Positions 1 to 8,457 of a DNA stretch of 36,024 nucleotides are shown piece after piece. Position numbers and translations under genes: made by a program. Numbering within the stretch: position 1 is the first letter of the stretch; the number at the start of each line of letters is the position of its first letter. The notes beneath the pieces were generated by a model. It was not told the DNA's origin. It was given only the letters and a program-made list of their open reading frames with translations, and ran no database searches. This DNA comes from Betaproteobacteria bacterium. GTDB taxonomy: Bacteria; Pseudomonadota; Gammaproteobacteria; Burkholderiales; CAIKXV01. The stretch covers positions 1 through 36,024 of the forward strand of contig JAJTHE010000041.1 of NCBI GenBank assembly GCA_021298815.1. The letters run 5' to 3'.

Positions 1-665
1 CGGATGTGCGGCAGCGGCGTGGCCAGCCCGTTGAACATCAGCTGCACATGGCCGCCGACCAGGTCGGTGGTCGCCGGCACCGCGCCCTTGTACGCGACAT
101 GGGTCATCCGGATGCCGGCCATCGAGCCGAGCATCGCCATCGACAGGTGCTGCGGACTGCCGACGCCACCGGACGAGTAGAGCAGCTGGTCCGGCCGCGA
201 CCTGGCCAGCGCGACGAGTTCCTTCACCGTCTTCACCGGCAGGCTGGGATGGACGACCAGCACCGTCGGGATGCTCACCACCGTGGTGATCGGCGCGAAG
301 CTCTTCAACGGGTCGTAGTCGATCTTCGCGTAGACATGCGGCAGCGTGGTCATGATGCTGCTGTTGAGCAGCGCCAGCGTATGGCCGTCGGCTGCCGCGC
401 GCGCGGCACGCGCCGTCCCGGGAAGGCCGGCGGCGCCCGGCAGGTTCTCGATCACGAACGGCTGCTTGAGCACCGACGACAGCCGCTCGGTCAGCACCCG
501 CAGCGAGACGTCGGCGGCGCTGCCGGCCGCGAGCGGAATGATCACCGTGATCGGCCGGGACGGCCAGGCAGGCTGTGCCGCGACATTGCCGGCGAAAAGC
601 ACGGAGGCGACGCCGGCGAGCGGCAGGCAGGTGGCGGCGCGGCGGCGGATCGGACACGAAACCAT
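1..665 (-). CDS. Bug/TctC-family solute-binding protein, 3' end outside window
   Basis: Periplasmic binding protein of the tripartite tricarboxylate transporter (Bug) family, which captures small carboxylates. The first 221 codons are present; the C-terminus lies beyond base 1. The N-terminus is a signal peptide (MVSCPIRRR, then a hydrophobic stretch ending in VAAQ). Family landmarks follow: PSRPITVIIP, VIENLPGAAG, VVHPSLPVKTVKELVALA and THVAYKG. The ATG at 665 has GGAG seven bases upstream on the minus strand. It lies 77 bases after another Bug gene, probably in the same transcript. The ligand cannot be read from sequence. Confidence 0.9.
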   Translation of the reverse strand, partial: MVSCPIRRRAATCLPLAGVASVLFAGNVAAQPAWPSRPITVIIPLAAGSAADVSLRVLTERLSSVLKQPFVIENLPGAAGLPGTARAARAAADGHTLALLNSSIMTTLPHVYAKIDYDPLKSFAPITTVVSIPTVLVVHPSLPVKTVKELVALARSRPDQLLYSSGGVGSPQHLSMAMLGSMAGIRMTHVAYKGAVPATTDLVGGHVQLMFNGLATPLPHI

Positions 666-688
666 GCAGTGACTCCACGGGGATGCAC

Positions 689-707
689 TGCCGCGCATCA
701 TGCGGCA
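689..707 (-). other. Small intergenic hairpin between two Bug genes
   Basis: TGCCGC and GCGGCA form a 6-bp stem around a 7-base loop in the 77-base gap between two minus-strand Bug genes. There is no T-run, so it is not a standard terminator. It could stabilise mRNA ends or attenuate readthrough into the downstream gene. It may also be chance in DNA this GC-rich. Confidence 0.25.
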
Positions 708-742
708 CGCGGCGCCGGCCGTCCAGCCGGGAGTAGTCCGGG

Positions 743-1735
743 TCACTCCGGCTCGATTGCCGCATCCTTCACCATCTTCGCCCAGCGCAGCGTCTCGCTG
801 CGCACGTACGCCGCGAACTCGACCGGGTTCAGCGGTTCGACGCTGAAGTTGAGCGCGTTGAGCGACTTGCGCACGCCCTCGTCGGCGAGCGCCTTCGACG
901 ACAGCATCCACAACTGGTCGATGATCGGCTTCGGGACGCCGGCCGGTGCGGCGAGGCCTGCCCAGACCGTCACGTCATAACCCGGCACCACTTCGCCGAT
1001 CGCCGGCACGTCCGGCAGCGTCGGGCTGCGCTTCGCGGTGGTGACGCCGAGCGCGCGCATCTTGCCGGCGCGCACCAGCTGGAGTCCCGCCGCGAAGTCC
1101 GAGAACGTGGAATCGATCTGCCCGCCGATCACGTCGGTCACCGCCTGCGGCGTCCCCTTGTATGACACCTCGAGCAGTTCGGCACCGGCGAGCGAGCGCA
1201 TCATGCCGATCGACACCCGCATGCCGGCCGAAGCCTGGCCGGCAGTGAGCTTGCCCTGGCGCGACTTCGCGAACGCGATGAACTCGCGCAGGTCCTTCGC
1301 GGGCAGGTCGTTGCGCACCACCAGCAACAGTCCGGTGGTGATGAACCGCGCGACCGGGGTGAAGTCCTTCTGGATGTCGAACGGCAGCTTCTTGTACAGG
1401 CTCACGTTGCCGGCGAAGGTGGTGTTGTTGGCGCTGACCAGCGTATAGCCGTCCGGCGTCGCCCGCGCCGCGACCTCGACGCCGATGTTGCCGTTCGCGC
1501 CGGGGCGGTTGTCCATGATGAACGGCTGGCCCGCCGTCTGCGCCATGTGCTGGGTGACGAAGCGCATGATCTGGTCGGGTGCACTGCCCGGGGGAAAGGG
1601 CACGATCACGCGCACCGGACGCGACGGGTAGGCCTGCGCGTACGCGGTTCCGGTCGCCGACAGCAGGCCACCCGCCATCAACGCGATCGCTGCTGCCGCA
1701 CCGGTCGTGCGGGCGGTCTTGTTCCATGCTGCCAT
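743..1735 (-). CDS. Bug/TctC-family solute-binding protein
   Basis: Complete periplasmic binding protein of 330 residues, the usual Bug length. The signal peptide begins MAAWNK and ends near TAYAQ. Landmarks are YPSRPVRVIVPFPPGS, FIMDNRPGANGNIG, TPDGYTL, VSYKGTPQAVTDVIGG and a C-terminal RSETLRWAKMVKDA. I chose the ATG at 1735 because GAGGAG lies seven bases upstream. An in-frame ATG at 1741 is only one base from that ribosome site. It follows the CocE-like hydrolase by 14 bases, so co-transcription is likely, and the hydrolase product or substrate may be its ligand (inference). Confidence 0.93.
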   Translation of the reverse strand: MAAWNKTARTTGAAAAIALMAGGLLSATGTAYAQAYPSRPVRVIVPFPPGSAPDQIMRFVTQHMAQTAGQPFIMDNRPGANGNIGVEVAARATPDGYTLVSANNTTFAGNVSLYKKLPFDIQKDFTPVARFITTGLLLVVRNDLPAKDLREFIAFAKSRQGKLTAGQASAGMRVSIGMMRSLAGAELLEVSYKGTPQAVTDVIGGQIDSTFSDFAAGLQLVRAGKMRALGVTTAKRSPTLPDVPAIGEVVPGYDVTVWAGLAAPAGVPKPIIDQLWMLSSKALADEGVRKSLNALNFSVEPLNPVEFAAYVRSETLRWAKMVKDAAIEPE

Positions 1736-1749
1736 CTTCATTCTCCTCG

Positions 1750-3486
1750 TTACCGCGCGTGCGGGATCGCCGGCAGCAGCACGTACGGCTGATTGCCCGG
1801 TTCGAAATGCAGGACATTGGTGCCGCCGAACACTTCCGGCGGCCGGTCTTCGGGATGGTCGTGCAGGAAGGGCCCGACACCGGTCAGCGTGTAGTGCACG
1901 CCGGGGATGCTCAGCGGCGGACCGGGATAGGCGTAGTCGCAACCGCGCACCGACAGTGCGAGCCGATACCCGGCCGGAACGACGATGCAGGTGGGCCAGA
2001 TCTCGACATCGAGGTCCACCGGCACGCCGGGCTGCAGCGGCTGTACCTCGTCATGCACATGCCACGGGCGGTACGGCAGCGAACGCGCCGGGTCGAGCTT
2101 GCGATGCGACGCGCGCAGCCAGCCCAGTCCGACCGGCGTCCTCGGATCGTTCGAGCCCTGGAACGCAACCTCGGTGCCGTCGGGCGCGAACACCCGCAGC
2201 ACCAGGAACACGTCGGCGTCCATGGTGTCCGAGCTCAGCCGCAGCTTCGCAGCCACAGGCCCGGTGACCTCCATCGGCGCCTCCAGCGGCGGCGTGCTGA
2301 ACAGCAGACCGTCGCCCCCGGTCTGGTAGGCGAGCGCTGCCGCCACGCCGGGCTCGCCGGGACCGAACGCCATCTTCACCGGATCGAGGTAGTACTTCGT
2401 CCATTGCGTGCGCGCGATCGGCCATTCCGCTTCCGCCCGCTCCTCGAAGCGGTCGGGATGGCGCACCTGCAGCAGCACCCGCGGCTGCCGGTCCCAGCCG
2501 GTATCCTCGCCCTTCAGGAAATGCCCGAAGAAGCGCTTCTGCATCGCCTCGCAGCGCGTCGTGTGGAAGCTCTCCCAGTGCGCGCCGCCATGCGCCTCGA
2601 GCCACTTCTGCTTCGCCGGTGCACGGACGAAGGCCTCGAAGTTGCCACGGGTATGAAGCCCCTGCCCGCCCCAGTTGGCCGCGGTGAGGAACGGCACCTC
2701 TACCTGCGACAGGTCGGGCGAGCGCTCGCGATGCGCATCGTCGTCGAACGGATGGTCGAGGATCCACCGGTTGAAGTCGATCCGGTTGCGCGCCAGTTCC
2801 TCGTCCGGCAGCGTCCCCGGCCCGGCGATCAGCTCGCCGGTCGCCCGGCTGCGGAAGCCACGCTCGCCGTACCCGTGCTGCGACCGGTGCACCGCGCGCG
2901 GGAACCAGTTGGTGAGGAAGCGCGAGAAGATGCCGCCATGGCGCGTCGCCTCGCGATAGAAATCGGACGAACCTTCCCAGGTGACGATCGCGGTGAGGTG
3001 CGCCGGCTTCAGGCAGGCCACCTGCCAGGCGTTCATCGCGTAGTACGAGATGCCGTTCAGCCCCACCTTGCCGCTGCTCCAGGGCTGCACGCCGGCCCAC
3101 TCGATGCAGTCGTGGAAGTCGCGCGTCTCGCGCGGCGACCACGGATCGACCACGCCCGGCGAGCGGCCGGTGCCGCGGCCATCGACCCGCACCACCGCGT
3201 AACCGTCGGGCACCCATTTCTCCGGGTCGACCAGTTCCCAGGTCTGGTAGAGGTTGGTCGAGCCCTCCGCCACGTCCGGGTGCAGGGCGATCAGCCGCTC
3301 CCATGCCGCCTTGTTGCCGTCCTGGAAGGCGAGTCCCTTGCCGTACGGCCCGTACGACAGGATCACCGGATACCTGCCCTCGCCCGGCGGCAGGAATACA
3401 TCGGCGCGCAGCACGATGCCGTCGTCCATCGGGATCGGCGCATCCCACAGGATGCGCATCCCGTCGCGCAGTTCGCTCTTCTCCAC
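1750..3486 (-). CDS. CocE/NonD-family alpha/beta hydrolase
   Basis: Predicted serine hydrolase of the CocE / X-Pro dipeptidyl-peptidase (S15) family, 578 residues, hydrolysing an ester or amide bond. The N-terminal half is an alpha/beta-hydrolase core with LRADVFLPP near 27, GRGTGRSPG at 103-111 and the nucleophile elbow GISYYA with Ser147. The C-terminal half (from about residue 330) is the family's jelly-roll domain, ending with VVPAGYRLALSVRG and HYTL. I chose GTG at 3486 because AGGGGG lies eight bases upstream; an ATG at 3459 is the alternative. No signal peptide is seen. It sits between the isochorismatase-like gene (41-base gap) and a Bug gene. Substrate unknown. Confidence 0.88.
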   Translation of the reverse strand: MEKSELRDGMRILWDAPIPMDDGIVLRADVFLPPGEGRYPVILSYGPYGKGLAFQDGNKAAWERLIALHPDVAEGSTNLYQTWELVDPEKWVPDGYAVVRVDGRGTGRSPGVVDPWSPRETRDFHDCIEWAGVQPWSSGKVGLNGISYYAMNAWQVACLKPAHLTAIVTWEGSSDFYREATRHGGIFSRFLTNWFPRAVHRSQHGYGERGFRSRATGELIAGPGTLPDEELARNRIDFNRWILDHPFDDDAHRERSPDLSQVEVPFLTAANWGGQGLHTRGNFEAFVRAPAKQKWLEAHGGAHWESFHTTRCEAMQKRFFGHFLKGEDTGWDRQPRVLLQVRHPDRFEERAEAEWPIARTQWTKYYLDPVKMAFGPGEPGVAAALAYQTGGDGLLFSTPPLEAPMEVTGPVAAKLRLSSDTMDADVFLVLRVFAPDGTEVAFQGSNDPRTPVGLGWLRASHRKLDPARSLPYRPWHVHDEVQPLQPGVPVDLDVEIWPTCIVVPAGYRLALSVRGCDYAYPGPPLSIPGVHYTLTGVGPFLHDHPEDRPPEVFGGTNVLHFEPGNQPYVLLPAIPHAR

Positions 3487-3527
3487 GTGCTTATCCCCCT
3501 GGCCGCGGTGCGACCCCTTCCGGTCTT

Positions 3528-4220
3528 CTATCCCGCCCAGACCGCGCGGATCTCCGCGATCGACGGCGTCACGCCGAAGAAGCGCCGGATGTTGCGCATC
3601 GTCTGGGCATGGTCTTCCGGCACGTAGGCGGCACAGCCATCCTCGGCCATCACCACATAGTAGTCGTGCACGAAGGCCGCGCGCGCGGTCGTCTCGACGC
3701 AGACGTTGGTGACCACGCCGGTCAGCACCACCGTGCGGATGCCGTGCGAACGCAGCACGAGGTCGAGGTTGGTGCCCTGGAACGCGTCGTAGCGGTTCTT
3801 CACCACCACGATGTCGCCATCGACCGGCCGGATGTCCTCGTACCAGTCGCCCGCCCAGGAATCCTTCTCGCACACCGGGATGGTGGTGAAGCCGCCCTTG
3901 CGCTCGCGCACCGCCTGCTCGAGCCACGGATCGGACAGGTACGCATTGCCGTTCGACGTGTATTCGCAGCGCACGAAGACGACCCGCACCCCGGCCGCGC
4001 GGGCGGCGGCGAGCAGCGGCGGCAGCCGCGCCGCCATCCGCTGCGCCTCGGAGATGTCCCGTCCGTCCTTCGACACCATGCCGCCGCTCGCGCAGAAGTC
4101 GTTCTGCATGTCGATCACCACCAGCGCGGTGTGTGTCGGCTGCACCTTCTGTTCGAGCGTCACCAGCAGCGGGCGATGCGCAAGCCGCTGCGCGGCCTCA
4201 AGGTCCTGTTCGATGCTCAA
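3528..4220 (-). CDS. Isochorismatase-like cysteine hydrolase
   Basis: Cytoplasmic cysteine hydrolase of the isochorismatase superfamily, 230 residues. The Asp-Lys-Cys triad is visible: Asp37 in VVIDMQNDF, Lys141 in VVVKNRYDAF and Cys174 in GVVTNVCVETT, the last preceded by the usual cis-peptide region. Family members hydrolyse amides such as ureidoacrylate (RutB), maleamate, biuret or nicotinamide. The spacing and the VCVETTAR segment are closest in style to RutB-like amidohydrolases, but the substrate is not determined. It begins with TTG at 4220, with GGAG six bases upstream. Neighbouring RidA-like and cupin genes favour a pathway handling an N-containing compound. Confidence 0.9.
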   Translation of the reverse strand: MSIEQDLEAAQRLAHRPLLVTLEQKVQPTHTALVVIDMQNDFCASGGMVSKDGRDISEAQRMAARLPPLLAAARAAGVRVVFVRCEYTSNGNAYLSDPWLEQAVRERKGGFTTIPVCEKDSWAGDWYEDIRPVDGDIVVVKNRYDAFQGTNLDLVLRSHGIRTVVLTGVVTNVCVETTARAAFVHDYYVVMAEDGCAAYVPEDHAQTMRNIRRFFGVTPSIAEIRAVWAG

Positions 4221-4247
4221 CGGATGCTCCGGCGGGTGCTGCAGGCT

Positions 4248-5093
4248 TCAGAGGTCTTCCGGAACGGCCACTGCGGCCGCCTTCGAATCGTGCGCGGCGA
4301 TCTCGCGCGACGGCTTCCCGCCGCGCGAATCGCGGCCGGTCGGCGTCCAGGTGCAGACCCGCGCATCGTCGACCCAGACCGTACGGTATTCGGCGGGCAC
4401 GAAGAACTCGATGAAGGTCTTGCCCACCGCGCCGGTCGAGGTGTAGTGGCGCTCGCCGTCCGGGTGGTAGACGAGGTCTCCGGCCCGGTAGGCATGCGGC
4501 ACCTCGTCGGAGTAGCCGGTCGACTCGCCGGCGATCACGTACATGAAGTGCTCGGCGCCCTCGTGGTGGTGGTTCGATCCGTCGGTGTGCGGCGGATAGA
4601 CGATGATCTCGGCCTTCAGCGCCTTGTTGCCGGTGAGCTTCGGCGTCGCGACGTAGATGCGCCGGCGGGCATCGTGCTTCGAGTCGAGCACCGGCTCGTG
4701 CGCCCAGTCGACGATGCGCAGGCTGGGCGGATTCGCGGCGATGCCGGGGTCGAGGCTGTGCGCCCGTGGCACCTCGGCCAGCAGCAGGCGCGCACCGCCC
4801 GGCCCTGCCGACAGCGACCCGCGGCATCCGATCGGCAGCACGACCGCATGGGCCTCCTGCAGCGCATGCATGGTCCCGTCGAGTTCGAGCTGCAATGCGC
4901 CGTCCAGCACCAGGAACCAGCCCAGGCTGTCGGCCGGCAGCGAAAGCTCGAAGCGGCCACCGGCATCGAAGTCGATGCGGTCGGCCAGCACGCGCGTCGC
5001 CGGGATGCGTGCCCGGTCGAGCATCGCGCGCCGTCGCACGCCGCGCCCGCAAGCCGTCGACTCGACCTCGCCTTCATGGACGATGCAGACCAT
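4248..5093 (-). CDS. Bicupin-domain protein
   Basis: Protein of 281 residues with two cupin beta-barrels. The N-terminal barrel (about 45-105) has degenerate metal motifs. The C-terminal barrel (about 155-235) is intact: His175-His177 and Glu181 in SNHHHEGAEHF, then GDLVYHPDGERH with His216 as the last metal ligand. Bicupins of this size include ureidoglycine aminohydrolase and various dioxygenases or isomerases; I cannot choose between them. The ATG at 5093 follows GGGAGGGG by about four bases; an ORF extension upstream lacks support. It lies between the RidA-like and isochorismatase-like genes with gaps of 43 and 27 bases, so it is operonic. Confidence 0.85.
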   Translation of the reverse strand: MVCIVHEGEVESTACGRGVRRRAMLDRARIPATRVLADRIDFDAGGRFELSLPADSLGWFLVLDGALQLELDGTMHALQEAHAVVLPIGCRGSLSAGPGGARLLLAEVPRAHSLDPGIAANPPSLRIVDWAHEPVLDSKHDARRRIYVATPKLTGNKALKAEIIVYPPHTDGSNHHHEGAEHFMYVIAGESTGYSDEVPHAYRAGDLVYHPDGERHYTSTGAVGKTFIEFFVPAEYRTVWVDDARVCTWTPTGRDSRGGKPSREIAAHDSKAAAVAVPEDL

Positions 5094-5136
5094 GTTCCCC
5101 CTCCCTTCGTTGCCGGCTCTGCGGCCGGTCCCTGTT

Positions 5137-5580
5137 TCAGCGCGGCCTGACCGCCGTGACGTCGATCTCGATCCGGGCACCGGGCTGGTTCAGGCAGTGC
5201 ACGCAGATCGTCGTGCTGGCCGGCTTCCAGTCGCCGAGGTACTCGCGCACCGTGCGCGATGCGCCGTCCTGGTCGCGCATGTCGGTCAGGTACTTCGTCA
5301 TCTTCACGATGTGGCGCAGCGTCAGGCCTTCCTTCTCTAGGATCAGCTTGATCTTGTCCATCGCGCGCCGCACCTGGGTCTCGATGTCCGGCGCATGGAA
5401 ATGCTCTTCGCGGATGTGCGGATGCGAGTGGTACAACGGCGCCGCGGTCATGCCGGACAGGTAGATCGTGTCGACCGGGCCGCTGATGACCACCGCCGGC
5501 GAATAGGGCAGCTCTTCGCTGCGCTCCAGGATCGGATGGCTGCTGCGGGTGATTTCCTCGATGCGCTTCGTGTCGCCCAT
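5137..5580 (-). CDS. RidA/YjgF/YER057c-family protein
   Basis: Small trimeric-type enimine/imine deaminase family protein, 147 residues. It carries the RidA hallmark C-terminus PGARIEIDVTAV, with Arg136 at the position that binds the carboxylate in true RidA proteins. The sequence DTIYLSGMTA at 37-46 matches the family N-terminal strand. ATG at 5580 has GGAGG five bases upstream. In catabolic operons RidA paralogs hydrolyse reactive enamine or aminoacrylate intermediates (as RutC does beside RutB). The partner here is an isochorismatase-like hydrolase, so a similar role is plausible but inferred. Confidence 0.92.
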   Translation of the reverse strand: MGDTKRIEEITRSSHPILERSEELPYSPAVVISGPVDTIYLSGMTAAPLYHSHPHIREEHFHAPDIETQVRRAMDKIKLILEKEGLTLRHIVKMTKYLTDMRDQDGASRTVREYLGDWKPASTTICVHCLNQPGARIEIDVTAVRPR

Positions 5581-5613
5581 GTCTGCCTCCGGAAACGGAT
5601 CGGCCGCGGCCGA

Positions 5614-6624
5614 TCAGTCGACCTGCACGCGTGCGTCGCGTGCCACCCGCGCCCATTTCGCGATGTCGCTCTTGACCCGTTCGTCGAAGAACGCCGGCGT
5701 GCCGCCGACCGGCTCGAGCCCGGCGAGCCGGTAGGCCTCGCGGATCTCCGGGGTCTTCAGCACGCGGTCGAGCTGGTCCGCGATGAAGGCGATGGTTTCC
5801 CTCGGCGTGGCGGCCGGCGCGAACATGCCGTACCACGACTGGGCGTCGAATCCGGCCAGCCCCGCCTCGGCCATCGTCGGCACGTCGGGCAGCGGCGCGA
5901 AGCGCGTGGCGGTGGTCACCGCGAGCGCGCGCATCCGTCCCGACTGCACGTGCGGCAGAACCACGGCCGGGCTGGAGAACATCATGTCGACTTCCCCGCC
6001 GAGCAGCGCGATGCCCGCCGGCGCACCGCCCTTGTACGGCACGTGCAGGGTCTTGATGCCGGCCATCAGGTTCAGCAGTTCGGACGCCATGTGGAAGCCG
6101 CTGCCCGGGCTCGCCGATGCATAGGTCATCTTGCCGGGCAGCCGGCGGGCGAGCGCGGTGAGTTCCTTCATCGACCGGGCGGGCACCGACGGATGGACGA
6201 CGAACACGTAGGGCCCGATCGCCAGCATGCTGACCGAGGCGAAGTCCTTCACCGTGTCGTACGGCACCTTCGCATACACGCTCAGGTTGATCGTGTGCTG
6301 CCCGGCCGTGGCGAGCAGCGTGTAGCCGTCGGGCGGCGCCTTCGCGACCGCGGCCGATCCGATCATCGACCCCGCGCCGGGCCGGTGGTCCATGATCACC
6401 GGCTGGCCCAGCGCCGTGCGCAGGCGGTCGAACACCGGCCGGCCGACGACGTCGACCGGGCCGCCGGGCGGGAACGGATTGATCACCCGGATCGGCTTGG
6501 ATGGAAACGCGGGCTGAGCCAGCGCAGCACCCGCGATCAGCGCGCCGGCCAGCGCAACCGGGAGCGCACGGAAAAGCGCCGCGCATGACCCAGCGGATCG
6601 ATCCATCGTAGCAGGCAGCACCAT
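5614..6624 (-). CDS. Bug/TctC-family solute-binding protein
   Basis: Complete 336-residue periplasmic binding protein. The signal peptide has its hydrophobic core near 18-35 and ends AALAQ. Landmarks are FPSKPIRVINPFPPGG, VIMDHRPGAGSMIG, PPDGYTLLA, VVHPSVPARSMKEL and LHVPYKGGAPAG. ATG at 6624 has GAGG five bases upstream. It is 33 bases upstream of the RidA-like gene and so probably leads the hydrolytic operon. A 12-bp perfect palindrome sits 22 bases before its start codon. This suggests its own regulated promoter separate from the Bug gene further upstream. Confidence 0.93.
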   Translation of the reverse strand: MVLPATMDRSAGSCAALFRALPVALAGALIAGAALAQPAFPSKPIRVINPFPPGGPVDVVGRPVFDRLRTALGQPVIMDHRPGAGSMIGSAAVAKAPPDGYTLLATAGQHTINLSVYAKVPYDTVKDFASVSMLAIGPYVFVVHPSVPARSMKELTALARRLPGKMTYASASPGSGFHMASELLNLMAGIKTLHVPYKGGAPAGIALLGGEVDMMFSSPAVVLPHVQSGRMRALAVTTATRFAPLPDVPTMAEAGLAGFDAQSWYGMFAPAATPRETIAFIADQLDRVLKTPEIREAYRLAGLEPVGGTPAFFDERVKSDIAKWARVARDARVQVD

Positions 6625-6646
6625 GCAATCCTCGACAAGGGAAACC

Positions 6647-6658
6647 GTGTGATCACAC
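6647..6658. promoter_or_regulatory. 12-bp perfect palindrome, candidate operator
   Basis: GTGTGATCACAC is fully self-complementary. It lies in the 105-base gap between two minus-strand Bug genes, 22 bases before the downstream start codon. Short ungapped palindromes like this are typical operators of GntR-type regulators. No such regulator is encoded in this window, so the cognate protein is unknown. There is no clear sigma-70 box to pair with it. Confidence 0.4.
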
Positions 6659-6729
6659 TACACGGGCGGGAAAAACGGGTCAAGGCGACGCCGGGCCGGC
6701 TCGGCCTTCTGCACGGCGCTGGCCATCGC

Positions 6730-7725
6730 TCACTCGATGCGGATCTTCCCGGTGCGGATCACCTTGGTCCAGAGGGCGATCTCGCTCTGGATGAATCGGG
6801 TGAAGTCCTGCGCCGTCGCCGCAGGTGTTGGCTCGACGACATCCGCGCGCAGCCGTTCCTGCACTTCCGGCCGCTCGAGCACGCGCTTCACCACCTGGCT
6901 CATCCGATCGACCACCGGCTTCGGAAGCCCGGCCGGACCGACCAGCCCGTACCAGGTGCTGGACGAGAAGCCGGGTACGGTCTCGCTCATCGCCGGCAGT
7001 TCGGGCGCGCCGGGCGCGCGCTTCTCGGTGGTGACGCCGAGCGCGCGCAGCTTGCCGCCGCGCACCTGCGGCACCGCCGAGGCGCCGGCGGCGAACGCCG
7101 CCGTGATGTGGCCGCCCATCAGGTCGGCCATCGCCGGGCCGTCGCCCTTGTACGGCACATGCGAGAGCTGCACGCCGGTCAGCTGCTGCAGCAGTTCGCC
7201 CGACAGGTGCGGCGTGCCGCCGATGCCCGACGAACCGAAACTGACCTTGCCCGGGTTGGCACGGGCGAATTCGATCATCTCCTTCAGCGTGGTTATCTTC
7301 GACGCCGGATTCACCAGCATCACCAGCGGGCCGATGCCGATCAGGCTGATCGGGGTGATGTCCTTGATCGGGTCGAAGTTGAGCTTGTACAGCGGCGCGC
7401 TGCTGGCGTAGCTCGACGGGATCACCAGTTGGGTATAGCCGTCCGGGTTGGACCGGATCGCGAGTTCGGTGCCGATGGTGCCACCCGCGCCGGGCCGGTT
7501 GTCGAGCACGACTGGCTGGCCGAGTTCCTCCGAGATCCGCGGCGCCAGCAGGCGGGCCACCACGTCGGTGCCGCCGCCCGGTGCGTAGGCGACGATCGTC
7601 CGGATCGGCCGCTCCGGCCACTTTCCGGCCTGGGCCGCGGCATCGGTCGGGCCGGCAAGCCAGGCGACGCCGGCCGAGAACAGGACGGCAGGCACGACGG
7701 CCCGGGCGGGATGCGGACGACGCAT
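6730..7725 (-). CDS. Bug/TctC-family solute-binding protein
   Basis: Complete 331-residue periplasmic binding protein. The signal peptide begins MRRPHPAR and ends near DAAAQ. Landmarks are WPERPIRTIVAYAPGGGTDVVAR, VVLDNRPGAGGTIG, NPDGYT and SHVPYKGDGPAMADLMGG. I chose ATG at 7725 over an upstream extension because GGAGGAG lies six bases before it and the signal peptide then starts correctly. It is the first gene of the minus-strand block and is divergent from the AhpD-like gene at 7912. Both genes have the same CACTGGAGGA string around their ribosome sites. The ligand is unknown. Confidence 0.93.
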   Translation of the reverse strand: MRRPHPARAVVPAVLFSAGVAWLAGPTDAAAQAGKWPERPIRTIVAYAPGGGTDVVARLLAPRISEELGQPVVLDNRPGAGGTIGTELAIRSNPDGYTQLVIPSSYASSAPLYKLNFDPIKDITPISLIGIGPLVMLVNPASKITTLKEMIEFARANPGKVSFGSSGIGGTPHLSGELLQQLTGVQLSHVPYKGDGPAMADLMGGHITAAFAAGASAVPQVRGGKLRALGVTTEKRAPGAPELPAMSETVPGFSSSTWYGLVGPAGLPKPVVDRMSQVVKRVLERPEVQERLRADVVEPTPAATAQDFTRFIQSEIALWTKVIRTGKIRIE

Positions 7726-7911
7726 GTCAACTCCTCCAGTGGCGCCGGGCTGTCTGCGCCCGATCGGCTGGCAGTGTAGCAGCAGCGCGCCGCGGCACCC
7801 CATCCCGGAAGCGGCGGGGCCTGCCGGGCAAGCGCGGTAACATCACGCGGAGCCGGCCCGGCCCGATGCAGGCTTGGCGGCGATCCGGACCCGAACCACT
7901 GGAGGAAACGC

Positions 7912-8424
7912 ATGTCACGACTTGGCCAGGTGGACCTCGATACCGCGCCCGCGCTGTCGCGGCCGATGCTCGAAGGGGTGCAGCGCAAGCGCGGTGTCCT
8001 GCCGCAGATGTACCGCGCGCTGGGAAATTCACCGGCTGCGATGTCGGCCTACGTCGCGTTCGGCGGCGCGATGGCCGGCAGCACGCTGCCCGTCGCGGTG
8101 AAGGAGCAGGTGTCGATCGCGATCGCCACGTCCAGCGACTGCCGCCAGTGCATGGAGGCGCATACCCGCTTCGGTCGCGAGGCAGGCCTGTCCGACGCGG
8201 AGCTCGATGCCGCGCGCCGTTTCGAATCCGGCGATCCCCTGGCCGCCGCCGCCCTCGCGTTCGCGCGCGCAGTGAAGGATCGCAGCGGCCATGTCCCGGA
8301 CGCAGCCGTCGATGCGGCGCGCGCGGCCGGCATCGACGATGCGCGCATGGTCGACATTGCCGCGCTGGTGGCGATCAACCTGTTCACGAACTACGTGAAC
8401 AACCTGGCCAAGCCGCAGGACTAG
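7912..8424 (+). CDS. Carboxymuconolactone decarboxylase/AhpD-like protein
   Basis: Protein of 170 residues of the AhpD/CMD superfamily, all-helical. The AhpD-type redox motif is present: Cys77-x-x-Cys80 and His84 in SSDCRQCMEAHTR, with Glu65 upstream as the usual proton relay. This favours a peroxidase or disulfide-relay activity over a decarboxylase. ATG follows GGAGG with a six-base spacer. It is a single-gene unit: divergent from a Bug gene and convergent with the class II aldolase 33 bases downstream. A CMD-type decarboxylase is less likely because those lack the CxxC. Confidence 0.9.
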   Translation: MSRLGQVDLDTAPALSRPMLEGVQRKRGVLPQMYRALGNSPAAMSAYVAFGGAMAGSTLPVAVKEQVSIAIATSSDCRQCMEAHTRFGREAGLSDAELDAARRFESGDPLAAAALAFARAVKDRSGHVPDAAVDAARAAGIDDARMVDIAALVAINLFTNYVNNLAKPQD

Positions 8425-8457
8425 CGCAGCGGGCGCTGGCGCTAGGTCGCGATCCGC

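Noticed and set aside
6..980. Long plus-strand frames over the Bug genes and many others of Arg/Ala/His-rich sequence
   Set aside because: These are antisense shadows typical of high-GC DNA: no ribosome sites, no recognisable domains, and real family proteins on the opposite strand.
1750..3927. A 725-codon reading of the CocE-like gene
   Set aside because: The first 147 codons are an out-of-frame shadow of the isochorismatase-like gene; GTG at 3486 has a ribosome site.
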